A stretch of 24,833 nt of DNA. It comes from Proteobacteria bacterium UBA664. Lineage in GTDB: Bacteria > Pseudomonadota > Gammaproteobacteria > UBA7966. Position numbers and translations under genes: made by a program. Position 1 is the stretch's first letter; every line of letters begins with the position of its first letter. The DNA lies in assembly GCA_002299125.1 (NCBI GenBank), contig DBNU01000035.1:1993-26825 (forward strand), written 5' to 3'. Positions 7,592 through 15,269 of the stretch are shown piece by piece. Under the pieces are notes generated by a model. The model had not been told where the DNA came from. It saw only the letters and a program-made list of their open reading frames with translations, and ran no database searches.

Positions 7592-8188
7592 TCAATCGGC
7601 GGCCGCAAGCCGTTCGAGCAGGCTGCGCAAGGCCTGCCCCCGATGACTGAGGCGCTGCTTCTCCGCCGGGGCGAGCTCGGCCGCCGTGAGTCCTGTTCCA
7701 TGCACTTCGAAGAGTGCGTCGTAGCCGAAGCCGCTCGCACCGCGCTCGGCGCGGGCGATCTGTCCCGCCCACTCGGCCTCGGCGACGACCGGACGCGGAT
7801 CCTCCGGATGCCGAAGAAAGACCAGCACGCAGACGAAGCGAGCCGTGCGCAGCGGATCTGGAACGCTCGCGAGTTCAGCGAGCAACAGGGCGCGATGGGC
7901 CGCGTCACTCGCCCCTGCGCCGGCATAGCGCGCCGAGTAGACACCGGGCGCGCCGTCCAGCGCCTCCACGCACAGGCCGGAGTCATCGGCCAGTGCCGGC
8001 AGGCCGGTTGCGCGTGCGGCGTGGCGCGCCTTGATGAGCGCGTTCTCGAGGAAGGACGCACCCGTTTCATCGGCATCAGGCACGGCGAGGTCGCGCTGGC
8101 TCACGAGTTCGACCGGCTCCCTAGCAAACAGGGCGCGAAACTCGGCCAGCTTTCCCGCATTCCCCGTGGCAACGACGATCCGTTGCAT
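7592..8188 (-). CDS. rdgB: dITP/XTP pyrophosphatase
   Basis: Ham1/RdgB family enzyme of 198 residues (E. coli: 197). It removes pyrophosphate from dITP, ITP and XTP so that deaminated purines do not enter nucleic acids; it is cytoplasmic and magnesium-dependent. The substrate-binding TGNAGK loop is at 8-13, the catalytic aspartate is D69 in ADDSGL, the base-recognition GFGYD is at 153-157 and the SHR triplet at 181-183. The start at 8188 is well supported by GGAGGT six bases upstream. It follows rph with a 48-base gap and precedes hemW. Confidence 0.96.
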   Translation of the reverse strand: MQRIVVATGNAGKLAEFRALFAREPVELVSQRDLAVPDADETGASFLENALIKARHAARATGLPALADDSGLCVEALDGAPGVYSARYAGAGASDAAHRALLLAELASVPDPLRTARFVCVLVFLRHPEDPRPVVAEAEWAGQIARAERGASGFGYDALFEVHGTGLTAAELAPAEKQRLSHRGQALRSLLERLAAAD

Positions 8189-8193
8189 GTCCG

Positions 8194-8199
8194 ACCTCC
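8194..8199 (-). promoter_or_regulatory. rdgB ribosome binding site
   Basis: GGAGGT on the minus strand, five bases from the ATG that begins at 8188. It selects this start over a longer in-frame reading to 8233. Confidence 0.8.
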
Positions 8200-8236
8200 G
8201 ATCCGGTGAACTCACTGCTGCACGAGCGCTCACGCC

Positions 8237-8956
8237 TCACGCGGCCAATGTGCTGCGCTGACATTCGATGATGTGGGCAATCCCGACGCGAGCGAGGCCC
8301 AGCATGGCCTCGAGCTCCGTCTGCCGGAAGGCGTGACCTTCGGCGGTGCCTTGCAGTTCGATGAAGCCGCCCGCGTCATTCATGACCACGTTGAGATCGG
8401 TCTCGGCGCTGGAATCCTCGGCGTAGTCGAGGTCGAGTACCGGGGTGCCGTTGCAGATCCCGACCGATACGGCGGCCACCATGCCGTGGATGGGATCGCG
8501 CGGGCACAGACGCCGGGCGCGCAGCTTCGCGATGGCGTCCACCAGGGCGAGGTAGGCACCACTGATGGCGGCCGTACGCGTACCGCCATCGGCCTGGAGC
8601 ACATCGCAATCGAGAATCACGGTGCGCTCACCCAGGGCCTCGAGGTCCACCACGGCCCGCAGGGATCGCCCGATGAGGCGCTGGATCTCGAGTGTGCGGC
8701 CGGACTGCCCACCCCCCGCCGCCTCGCGGCGATTGCGGGTGCCGGTCGCGCGCGGCAGCATACCGTATTCCGCCGTGACCCAACCTGAGCCCTTGCCACG
8801 CAGCCAGCCGGGGGCCTTCTCCTCCACCGACGCCGTGCACAGCACGCGCGTGTCGCCGAACTCCACCAGCACCGATCCCTCGGCATGCCGGGTGTAGTGA
8901 CGGGTGAAACGCACGGTGCGCGTGGCATCTGCGGGACGGCCGCTCGGTCGAGTCAT
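8237..8956 (-). CDS. rph: Ribonuclease PH
   Basis: A phosphorolytic 3'-5' exoribonuclease that trims tRNA 3' ends, with a minor role in rRNA processing; it works as a hexamer. The protein has 239 residues, the family norm. The phosphate-binding segment GGTRTAAI is at 124-131 with R127 in place, the conserved IQRLIGRSLRAV helix is at 91-102, and the acidic catalytic pair is D178/D184-type within DLDYAEDSSAETD (175-187). The frame is complete to the C-terminus, unlike the truncated rph of E. coli K-12. The ATG at 8956 follows a GGAG five bases upstream, and a TATACT -10 box is at 8985-8990. It heads a likely rph-rdgB-hemW operon divergent from yicC. Confidence 0.96.
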   Translation of the reverse strand: MTRPSGRPADATRTVRFTRHYTRHAEGSVLVEFGDTRVLCTASVEEKAPGWLRGKGSGWVTAEYGMLPRATGTRNRREAAGGGQSGRTLEIQRLIGRSLRAVVDLEALGERTVILDCDVLQADGGTRTAAISGAYLALVDAIAKLRARRLCPRDPIHGMVAAVSVGICNGTPVLDLDYAEDSSAETDLNVVMNDAGGFIELQGTAEGHAFRQTELEAMLGLARVGIAHIIECQRSTLAA

Positions 8957-9153
8957 GATGGCTCCGGGGGATGAAGGGGTGCCGAGTATAGGCGGGGCGG
9001 CAGCGGCGATACCCCCCGTAGGGCGTCGCGGCAACGCACGGGTGCGCCCGGGCTCCCGGGCGACCCGCCGCGTGGCGACGCGCATCGTGGCCGGCTGGCG
9101 CTACCATGCGCCACTCCCGCGGTCCGCCGCGCCACCCCACGGATCCGCCACCC
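8957..9153. other. rph-yicC divergent intergenic region
   Basis: A 197-base region between two divergent starts that must hold both promoters. The rph -10 candidate is at 8985-8990; for yicC a TACCAT at 9102-9107 is the only plausible -10. No operator-like palindrome stands out. Confidence 0.5.
8985..8990 (-). promoter_or_regulatory. candidate -10 box of rph
   Basis: TATACT on the minus strand, about 30 bases before the rph start, in an otherwise very GC-rich region. No recognisable TTGACA-like -35 box is found 17 bases upstream (GGTATC is there). Confidence 0.45.
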
Positions 9154-10020
9154 ATGCCCGCCTCGATGACCGCCTTTGCGAGTCGTTCCCGCGATCTGCC
9201 CTCGGCCCGCCTCTGCTGCGAACTGCGGGCAGTCAATCACCGCTACCTCGAACTCGGCCTGCGTCTGCCCGAGGAGCTGCGCGCGCACGAGGCCGAACTG
9301 CGCGAGCGCATCAGCCGGCGGGTCCGCCGCGGCAAGGTGGACTTCCGGCTGGAGCTCGCGGCCACCGTCGCCGGGGCTGGGGCCTTGCGTCTGAACCTCA
9401 CGAACCTTGCCGCCGTGGTCGAGGCCTGTGGGGAGGTGCAGATCGCTTGTGGTCAGGCACAGGCACCCGGCGTCATCGAGCTCCTGCGCTGGCCCGGCGT
9501 GGTGGAGAGCACCACGCCAGATCCGGAGTCACTGTTGCCGGAGGTACTGGCCCTGGTGGAGGAGACGCTGGCGGATTTCCTCGCCGGCCGGGAGCGTGAG
9601 GGCGCACGCATCGCAGCGTTCATGCAGGAACGGCTGAACGACATGGCGCGTCAGGTGGCCCTGCTGCGCGAGAAACTGCCCCGGCTCGTCCAGCACCAGC
9701 GGGAGCGCCTGCTCGCGCGCATCGCCGATCTCGGGGTGAGCGTGGACCCGGGCCGGATCGAGCAGGAAGTCGCCCTGCTCGCCCAGCGCGCCGACGTGGC
9801 CGAGGAGATTGATCGCCTCGACACGCATCTCACCGAAGTGCGGCGCCTGCTCGAAGAGCCCGAACCGATCGGTCGCAAGCTCGATTTCCTGATGCAGGAA
9901 CTCAACCGCGAGAGCAACACCCTGGGCTCGAAGTCACAGGCACTGGAGAGCACCGCCATCGCGGTGGAACTCAAGGTGCTCATCGAGCAGATGCGTGAGC
10001 AGGTGCAGAACGTCGAGTGA
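9154..10020 (+). CDS. yicC: YicC family endoribonuclease-like protein
   Basis: A protein of 288 residues (E. coli YicC: 287) with the family's N-terminal SMTAFA (4-9) and ELRAVNHRYLE (24-34), and the highly conserved C-terminal DUF1732 block around 238-258 (RKLDFLMQELNRESNTLGSK). A long helical middle region (about 120-230) is rich in Glu, Arg and Leu. Work on E. coli YicC links it to RNA turnover, including decay of the small RNA RyhB, and the family is described as endoribonucleases. Start chosen at 9154 because it puts SMTAF at the usual place; the ribosome site is poor. In many proteobacteria yicC is followed by gmk; here the MNT/HEPN pair follows after 53 bases. Confidence 0.94.
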   Translation: MPASMTAFASRSRDLPSARLCCELRAVNHRYLELGLRLPEELRAHEAELRERISRRVRRGKVDFRLELAATVAGAGALRLNLTNLAAVVEACGEVQIACGQAQAPGVIELLRWPGVVESTTPDPESLLPEVLALVEETLADFLAGREREGARIAAFMQERLNDMARQVALLREKLPRLVQHQRERLLARIADLGVSVDPGRIEQEVALLAQRADVAEEIDRLDTHLTEVRRLLEEPEPIGRKLDFLMQELNRESNTLGSKSQALESTAIAVELKVLIEQMREQVQNVE

Positions 10021-10073
10021 CTCGACCCCGTACCTGGACCTCATCCCGGCAGATCTTCACAGGAGCCCAGCGC

Positions 10074-10397
10074 ATGCTTGATCCCGCACAGCTTGCCCAG
10101 GCCGTCGAACGCGTGGCCGCAGCCGCAACGCGCCCGGCCACGGTGATCGTGATCGGTTCCTACGCCCGCGGCGATGCGACCGAGGCTTCGGACCTCGACC
10201 TGGTGGTGATCGAACCCGACCTGCCCGACAAGGCTGCTGAGTATCTACGCCTGAAGGCCGCAGTGGGGCGCATCGGTGTCGGCGTGGATCTGCTGCTGTA
10301 TGCGCAGCCGGACTTTGATCGCCGCAGCCAGGTGCCCGGCACGCTGCCCTACTGGGCCAGGAAGGAAGGCAAGGTGCTGCATGACGCCGCAGCGTGA
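10074..10397 (+). CDS. Minimal MNT nucleotidyltransferase (toxin-antitoxin type)
   Basis: A small polymerase-beta-like nucleotidyltransferase of 107 residues. The core motif is GSYARG (28-33) followed by the metal-binding pair D40 and D42, with the third carboxylate D72 in VDLLLY, so all three catalytic acids are present. Proteins of this size paired with a HEPN partner are usually the antitoxin half; some transfer AMP to the HEPN partner. The start at 10074 follows AGGAG eight bases upstream; a GTG at 10017, which overlaps the yicC stop as GTGA, is in frame but has no such site. The HEPN gene overlaps its end by 17 bases. Enzyme activity here is inferred from the motif only. Confidence 0.85.
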   Translation: MLDPAQLAQAVERVAAAATRPATVIVIGSYARGDATEASDLDLVVIEPDLPDKAAEYLRLKAAVGRIGVGVDLLLYAQPDFDRRSQVPGTLPYWARKEGKVLHDAAA

Positions 10398-10773
10398 AGA
10401 GGCTCTACGCCTGCTGCGTCTGGCACGGCGTGACCAAACTGCGTTGCATGCCTTGCTGGGGGTACCGGGCGTAGCGGCGGCAGTGGCCTTCTTCCACGCG
10501 CAGCAGGCGGCAGAGAAGGCGCTGAAGGCTGCGATGTGCCTGCACGGCCTGGAGTACCGCCGCACGCACGACCTGGAAGAACTGGCCGGTCAGTTGGCCG
10601 ACGCAGGCCGCCCACCCAGCGTGGTCGAGGCCGATCTGCGCCTGCTCACACCCTATGCTGTCGAGTACCGCTACGACGACGAACCGCCCGAACTGCTGAC
10701 ACCGGCACAAGCACTGGCCATCGTGGCCGCGCTGCTGAGCTGGTGCGACGAACTGACGCGGATGCACCCATGA
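10381..10773 (+). CDS. HEPN domain protein, partner of the MNT protein
   Basis: An all-helical HEPN domain protein of 130 residues, of the PF05168 kind, recognised by HAQQAAEKALKAAM (39-52), the THDLEEL segment (62-68) and AVEYRYDDE (93-101). HEPN proteins of this kind usually pair with a minimal nucleotidyltransferase, and the two reading frames overlap by 17 bases, so they are made together. The RNase motif R-x4-6-H is not present at the expected C-terminal place; the only match is R17 to H23 near the N-terminus. It may therefore be a non-nucleolytic nucleotide-binding HEPN or use another site. Toxin activity is possible but unproven. Confidence 0.82.
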   Translation: MTPQREEALRLLRLARRDQTALHALLGVPGVAAAVAFFHAQQAAEKALKAAMCLHGLEYRRTHDLEELAGQLADAGRPPSVVEADLRLLTPYAVEYRYDDEPPELLTPAQALAIVAALLSWCDELTRMHP

Positions 10774-10788
10774 TCACGACGCCCGCGA

Positions 10789-10803
10789 GGCCCTTGCAGG
10801 GCC
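10789..10803. terminator. possible hairpin between convergent HEPN and sucD genes
   Basis: Perfect inverted repeat GGCCCT-TGC-AGGGCC (6-bp arms, 3-base loop) 16 bases behind the HEPN stop and 44 bases beyond the sucD stop. No T-tract follows on either strand, so it is a weak terminator at best. Confidence 0.35.
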
Positions 10804-10846
10804 AACGCGGAGCCAGCGTCCGTGACTCGGGACACGCGACACCCCC

Positions 10847-11728
10847 TCACAGCACTTCCCTCAGCAGCGCCCCGATCGCCGACGGATTGCGGGTCGTGCG
10901 GATGCCGCAGGCCTCCAGCACCGCGAGCTTCGCCTCGGCCGTGCCCTGACCGCCCGAGACGATGGCACCGGCGTGGCCCATGCGCCGACCGGGTGGGGCT
11001 GTCACGCCTGCGATGAAACCGACGATGGGCTTCTGCATGTGCTCCCGTGCCCACTCGGCGGCGAGTTCCTCGTCGCGGCCGCCGATCTCCCCGATCATCA
11101 CCACGGCCTCGGTCAGGGGATCGTCGTTGAACAACCGGAGTACGTCGCTGTGGCTCAGGCCGCCCACGGGATCGCCGCCGATGCCGACTGCGGTGGACTG
11201 CCCGATGCCGAGTTCGGTGAGTTGCGCGACGGCCTCGTAGGTCAGGGTGCCGGAGCGCGACACCACCCCGACTGCCCCCCGACGGTGGATGTGCCCGGGC
11301 ATGATGCCGATCTTGATCTCATCCGGCGTGATGACACCGGGGCAGTTCGGTCCGACAAGCAACGTGCGGCTCTGCCGCCGGCGCATCTCCTCCCGCACCT
11401 CGATCATGTCGCGCACGGGGATGCCGTCGGTGATGCAGATCACGAGGTCGAGTTCCGCCTCCACGGCCTCCACGATTGCGGCTGCCGCCGCCGCGGGTGG
11501 CACGTAGATCACGCTTGCGTTGGCACCTGTCTGCGTCTTCGCCTCGACGACCGTCGCGTAGATCGGGATCCCGTCGAAGGCTTCGCCTGCTCGTCGGGGA
11601 TTCACCCCGGCGACGAAGGCATCCTGGCCGAAGGCGTAGTCGCGGCAGGCGCGGGTATGGAACTGCGCGGTCTTGCCCGTGATGCCCTGGGTCATCACCC
11701 GCGTGTGACGATCGACAAGAATGCCCAT
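10847..11728 (-). CDS. sucD: Succinyl-CoA synthetase, alpha subunit
   Basis: The CoA-binding and phosphohistidine subunit, 293 residues. The CoA-binding Rossmann domain fills the first 120 or so residues (QGITGKT at 14-20), GPNCPGVITP is at 126-135, and the phosphorylated histidine is H252 in RMGHAGAIVSGG. With SucC it interconverts succinyl-CoA and succinate with formation of ADP- or GDP-linked triphosphate in the TCA cycle. The wording of the N-terminus (QGITGKTxQFHT) and the NDDP stretch near 201 are the form I associate with betaproteobacterial and deep gammaproteobacterial SucD rather than E. coli. Malate-CoA ligase (MtkB) is related and cannot be formally excluded. It lies 34 bases after sucC, transcribed leftward, convergent with the HEPN gene. 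Confidence 0.93.
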   Translation of the reverse strand: MGILVDRHTRVMTQGITGKTAQFHTRACRDYAFGQDAFVAGVNPRRAGEAFDGIPIYATVVEAKTQTGANASVIYVPPAAAAAAIVEAVEAELDLVICITDGIPVRDMIEVREEMRRRQSRTLLVGPNCPGVITPDEIKIGIMPGHIHRRGAVGVVSRSGTLTYEAVAQLTELGIGQSTAVGIGGDPVGGLSHSDVLRLFNDDPLTEAVVMIGEIGGRDEELAAEWAREHMQKPIVGFIAGVTAPPGRRMGHAGAIVSGGQGTAEAKLAVLEACGIRTTRNPSAIGALLREVL

Positions 11729-11762
11729 GCTTGGCCGACTCCCGGCTGAGGTAGAACGATGC

Positions 11763-12929
11763 TCAGGTTGCAGCCGCCACCCGGACGACCTTCTCCGCCG
11801 CCTCGGCCAACGTATCCGCGGCGATGAACGGCAGGCCGGATGCCTGCAGGATCTCCCCGCCGAGGGCCTCGTTCGTGCCCTTCATCCGCACCACCAGCGG
11901 GACGTCCAGCGCGACTGCGCGACTGGCGGTCACCAGCCCCTCGGCGATCACGTCACAGCGCATGATGCCGCCGAAGATGTTGACGAGGATCGCCCGCAGG
12001 GTCGGGTTGTCGAGCATCACCCGGAAGGCCTCGGTGACCTTCTCGGTGGTGGCACCGCCACCTACATCGAGGAAGTTCGCCGGCGTGCCGCCGAAGAGCT
12101 TGATGGCATCCATGGTCGCCATGGCAAGCCCGGCCCCGTTGACCAGGCAGCCGATGTTGCCATCGAGCGGGATGTAGCTCAGGCCATGCTCACTGGCACG
12201 GCGCTCGGCCGGGTGTTCCTCGTCCGGGTCGCGCAGCGCGAGCAGATCCGGATGCCGGAACAGCGCGTTGGAATCGAAGCTCATCTTGACGTCCAGAGCG
12301 ACCAGTCCGCCTTCTCCCGTCAGCACGAGCGGGTTGACTTCGAGCAGAGTGGCATCGAGGTCCCAGAACGCGCGGTAGAGACCCTGCAAGAGCGCACGTG
12401 CCTGCGGCAGGCTGGCAGTGGGCAGGCCGATGGCACAGGCTATGGAGTCGGCCTGCTGATCGGTGACGCCGAGGCCAGGGTCCACGTGCAGCCGATGGAT
12501 CCTGTCCGGGGCCCGGGCACCGAGTTCCTCGATGTCCATGCCCCCCTCTCCCGCGGCCATCAGGCAGACACGGCGCGTCGTGCGTTCCACCAACAGACCG
12601 ACGTAAAGCTCCTGACGCAGATCTGCCAGTTCCTCGATGAGCAGCCGCCGCACCGTCTGCCCGGCAGGGCCGGTCTGCGGTGTGACGAGCTGCATGCCGA
12701 GCAGGTGCCCGGCATGTGCGCTCAGTTCATCGATGGAGCGGGCGATGCGCACACCGCCGCCCTTGCCACGTCCGCCGGCATGGATCTGGGCCTTGACGAC
12801 CCAGGCCGATCCGCCCAGTTGGCCGGCTGCATCGATCGCTTCAGCGACCGATCGACAGGCCACACCGCGGGGAACGGGCACGCCGCAGGCCAGAAGGAGC
12901 TGCTTACCCTGGTACTCGTGGATCTTCAC
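11763..12929 (-). CDS. sucC: Succinyl-CoA synthetase, beta subunit
   Basis: ATP-grasp subunit of 388 residues, the same length as E. coli SucC. It begins with KIHEYQGK, carries AQIHAGGRGKGGG (about 47-59) for nucleotide binding, LEVNPLV around 200 for metal binding, and GNIGCLVNGAGLAMATMD and GGIMRCDVIAEG in the C-terminal ligase domain. Together with SucD it makes the heterodimeric or tetrameric enzyme. The start is the GTG at 12929: GGGAGGT ends ten bases before it, while the GTG at 12938 would sit right against that site. The usual partners sucA, sucB and sdh are not in the window, so this is a stand-alone sucCD operon with its own upstream region. Confidence 0.94.
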   Translation of the reverse strand: MKIHEYQGKQLLLACGVPVPRGVACRSVAEAIDAAGQLGGSAWVVKAQIHAGGRGKGGGVRIARSIDELSAHAGHLLGMQLVTPQTGPAGQTVRRLLIEELADLRQELYVGLLVERTTRRVCLMAAGEGGMDIEELGARAPDRIHRLHVDPGLGVTDQQADSIACAIGLPTASLPQARALLQGLYRAFWDLDATLLEVNPLVLTGEGGLVALDVKMSFDSNALFRHPDLLALRDPDEEHPAERRASEHGLSYIPLDGNIGCLVNGAGLAMATMDAIKLFGGTPANFLDVGGGATTEKVTEAFRVMLDNPTLRAILVNIFGGIMRCDVIAEGLVTASRAVALDVPLVVRMKGTNEALGGEILQASGLPFIAADTLAEAAEKVVRVAAAT

Positions 12930-12938
12930 CGGGGACAC

Positions 12939-12945
12939 ACCTCCC
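12939..12945 (-). promoter_or_regulatory. sucC ribosome binding site
   Basis: GGGAGGT on the minus strand. It overlaps a potential GTG start at 12938 and so points to the next in-frame GTG at 12929. Confidence 0.7.
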
Positions 12946-13058
12946 TACCGCGTGGCCTTTGCGTTCTGCGCCAGGCTCTGTCGCGCGCAGGCTGCGAGTG
13001 CGCGGATAGCGAAGCCTCCCGGAGCACTGCCCTCGCCCGACCAACCGTTTTCAATCCC

Positions 13059-13067
13059 AGACTAGCC
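13059..13067 (-). promoter_or_regulatory. candidate -10 element for sucC
   Basis: GGCTAGTCT on the minus strand, with hexamer TAGTCT (TAnnnT), about 130 bases before the sucC start. No clear -35 box at standard spacing. Confidence 0.25.
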
Positions 13068-13421
13068 TGACGCAAAATCCAGGGCGCTGCAAAGACGATG
13101 GGCAGCGGCCCCGTACGGACCGTTGAGCTTGCCGCCATTCGGCTCAGGCGACCGGCGTGAGGCAATCCGTCGGCATGGTCGCCCCCCGGGGATCCCGGGA
13201 TGCGTTGCCCAATCTCCTTGCCCCTGCCTCGACCATCGGGCAGCCATCGATCACACTCCCTCGCGCCAGAAGCGGCAACAACGGCCGCTATGACTCGTTA
13301 TCGCGAGCATGACGCTCCGGGTTGCCTGCATGCACCGACCGGAGTTCATCGAGGGCCTGCCACCCGGGATCTACGCCCGGCAACGGCGTCCTGCGCTCGG
13401 CCTCGCAACGAACCACGCACC

Positions 13422-13427
13422 AGGAGG
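13422..13427 (+). promoter_or_regulatory. ribosome binding site of the methyltransferase gene
   Basis: AGGAGG four bases before a GTG at 13432. It is the only strong site in the frame and sets the start, against an ATG at 13309 with none. Confidence 0.7.
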
Positions 13428-13431
13428 CATC

Positions 13432-14265
13432 GTGAACACGGAACTCACGGATCGACAGCAGCGGGAGCTCGATTACCACCGCGAACACGCCAGGCTGCAT
13501 CAGTCGATTCTGGCCACGCCGTTCTCCTGGGACGTGCTCCACAACCCCGGCAAGCGGTGGTGGAACGCGTACTGGGCGATGTATCAGTGTCTGGTGGGTT
13601 GCGATCTGCAGGACAAGCGCGTGTTGGTCGTCGGTTGCGGCTTCGGCGATGACGCGTTGCGACTCGCCAAGCTGGGTGCCCGGGTGAGCGCCTTCGATCT
13701 CAGCCCCGATTCTCTGCAGATCGCGCGGGCTCTCGCCGCTCGTGAGGGCCTCACGATCGACTTCCAGGAGATGCCGGCCGAGCGGATGGCTTACGACAGC
13801 AACAGCTTCGACTGCATCCTCTGCCGCGACATACTCCATCACGTGGACATCCCGGGGACGATGAGCGAGATCGTCCGGGTGGCCAGGCCAAATGCCACTC
13901 TGGTGGTCAACGAGATCTACTCGCACTCCATCACCGAGCGGATCAGGCGATCAGGCTTCGTCGACAAGTTCCTCTACCCCAGGATGCAGCGGCTCATCTA
14001 TGGCCCGGGGAAGCCCTACATCACCGAAGACGAGCGAAAACTCAGCGAGGTCGATCTCGCACAGGTCATGCAGCCGCTGCAGAGTCGTCCGCTGACGCAA
14101 CACTTCAATTTTCTGGTCACCCGGGTCATTCCGGAACGCTCGGATTCACTCGCGCAGGCGGATCGATTGCTGTTGCGCCTTTTGCGTCCCATCGCTCATC
14201 TTCTAGCAGGGCGAGTGCTGTTCAGTGCGCGCATCGGCAAACCTGCCGATGGCAGCTCCGGTTGA
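13432..14265 (+). CDS. Class I SAM-dependent methyltransferase
   Basis: A 277-residue protein with a Rossmann-type SAM domain in its middle: motif I VLVVGCGFGDDA at 64-75, acidic D89 ending strand 2 (AFDLS), and CRDILHHV at 131-138 as the motif IV region of the UbiE/Methyltransf_11 group. About 45 residues precede it, including KRWWNAYWAMYQ (41-52), and about 110 follow, with FVDKFLYPRMQRLIYGPG (176-193) before a basic, helical tail. The substrate is unknown; the aromatic flanks could bind a lipid or other hydrophobic acceptor, but this is a guess. The cupin gene starts 82 bases further on the same strand. The GTG start is supported by AGGAGG. Confidence 0.85.
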   Translation: MNTELTDRQQRELDYHREHARLHQSILATPFSWDVLHNPGKRWWNAYWAMYQCLVGCDLQDKRVLVVGCGFGDDALRLAKLGARVSAFDLSPDSLQIARALAAREGLTIDFQEMPAERMAYDSNSFDCILCRDILHHVDIPGTMSEIVRVARPNATLVVNEIYSHSITERIRRSGFVDKFLYPRMQRLIYGPGKPYITEDERKLSEVDLAQVMQPLQSRPLTQHFNFLVTRVIPERSDSLAQADRLLLRLLRPIAHLLAGRVLFSARIGKPADGSSG

Positions 14266-14347
14266 CCTCGAAGCCTGCGCGCCGGCATCTGCCGGTGATG
14301 CACCGTTCATTCGCCCGTTGCACCCACGCAGGATCCGGGAGCGCTCG

Positions 14348-14797
14348 ATGGACGTCCTCACCACCAGCGTCCTCGAGACCGGCAACGACGGGCGTGCGCG
14401 CTTTCGTGAGGCGACAATGCCACTCGATGGCGGCACCCCCATGGTGCGCCTTTCCGCCCCCATCCCGGTCACCGGCCTGCAGCTACGGCTGAGCCCGGTC
14501 GGCTTTGCGAGCGACTTCCACTGTACCCAGGAGCCGCAGTGGCTGTTCGTGCTCGCGGGCTGCATGGAGATCGGCTTGCAGGACGGAAGCTGGCGGCGCT
14601 TCCGGCCTGGCGAGTACTTCCTCAGTGCCGACACGCTGCCGCAAGGGGCGGTCTTCGACCCGACGCTGCACGGCCACCGCAGTCGCCAGGCGGGCGAATT
14701 CCCGTTGGTGACGGCCTTCGTGAGGTGCGCCCCAGCCGATGGATCCTCGACCGGCAGCGCTCTTCACGGGTCGGCTGGCGACGGGACGGCGCGCTGA
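14348..14797 (+). CDS. Small cupin-domain protein
   Basis: A single-domain cupin of 149 residues. H58 followed by Q61, E62 and a run to G71 (HCTQEPQWLFVLAG) corresponds to cupin motif 1; FRPGEYFLSAD at 85-95 is the typical turn; H108 and H110 before RSR give the motif 2 histidines. These could bind a metal, but the first motif lacks the second histidine of classical HxH cupins, so catalysis is uncertain. The start at 14348 follows GGGAG six bases upstream; longer readings to 14249 or 14225 run into the methyltransferase gene. It may share a transcript with the methyltransferase and ends 28 bases before the convergent MAPEG gene. Function unknown. Confidence 0.75.
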   Translation: MDVLTTSVLETGNDGRARFREATMPLDGGTPMVRLSAPIPVTGLQLRLSPVGFASDFHCTQEPQWLFVLAGCMEIGLQDGSWRRFRPGEYFLSADTLPQGAVFDPTLHGHRSRQAGEFPLVTAFVRCAPADGSSTGSALHGSAGDGTAR

Positions 14798-14825
14798 GGT
14801 CGGTGAGCGCGAGCGAACGGGCTGC

Positions 14826-15200
14826 TCAGAGCGCGACCAGATACATACCGAAGGTCGCAAGCAATCCCACCAGCCAGATGATCGAGCGCATCGTGGCGCG
14901 ATCGGTGACGTAGCAGATGAGATACACGAGCCGGGCTGCCAGAAAGACCCCGGCGAGGCCGGCCAGGGTCGCAGGCTCTGCCCCCCGGCCGATGGCGAGT
15001 GCGGCACCCGGCAGGTAGAGGGTCAGCGCCTCCCAACTGTTTTCCTGCGCCGCCTGTGCACGGGCACGAAAGCCGGTCTGGCGCGCAAGCCAGGCGCGGG
15101 GATCGCGATTGTCGTAGCCGTCGAAGCCACTCTTGGCGACTGCCGCGCACAGGAGCGGTAGCAAGGTGGCCAGCAGGACCAGGACAATCACGGGAGTCAT
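14826..15200 (-). CDS. MAPEG family membrane protein
   Basis: A four-helix membrane protein of 124 residues (helices about 2-22, 58-72, 76-97, 104-123). The MAPEG signature sits after the first helix: RARAQAAQENSWEALTL (45-61) with N54 and E57, the residues that line the glutathione site in eukaryotic members. Bacterial MAPEG proteins of this short kind have no settled function; glutathione-linked detoxification is only a family analogy. The ATG at 15200 has GAGG ten bases upstream. It is divergent from gmk and convergent with the cupin gene. Confidence 0.88.
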   Translation of the reverse strand: MTPVIVLVLLATLLPLLCAAVAKSGFDGYDNRDPRAWLARQTGFRARAQAAQENSWEALTLYLPGAALAIGRGAEPATLAGLAGVFLAARLVYLICYVTDRATMRSIIWLVGLLATFGMYLVAL

Positions 15201-15269
15201 CGGCAGCAAACCTCGGGCGAGAAGCGAGTGGGGGTTGAACGCGCTCGCGACCATAGCCCACGCGGCCCG

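Larger units (their letters stand above)
12946..13431. other. sucC-methyltransferase divergent intergenic region
   Basis: About 490 bases between two divergent genes, the longest gene-free stretch of the window. It should contain both promoters. On the minus strand GGCTAGTCT (13059-13067) resembles an extended -10 element for sucC. A perfect 10-base palindrome ATCCCGGGAT is at 13192-13201. Short open frames on both strands (12926-13165 and 13062-13247 minus; 13200 plus) have no ribosome sites or recognisable sequence. An in-frame ATG at 13309 could extend the methyltransferase. Confidence 0.5.

Noticed and set aside
6335..8209. A 624-codon open frame on the plus strand opposite hemW and rdgB
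   Set aside because: It is antisense to two well-conserved genes; long antisense frames are expected at this G+C. The translation has no recognisable domain and is rich in Arg, His and Gln as shadow frames are.
12926..13165. Open frame of 79 codons on the minus strand upstream of sucC
   Set aside because: No ribosome site, no recognisable sequence; it overlaps the sucC start and probably is leader DNA.
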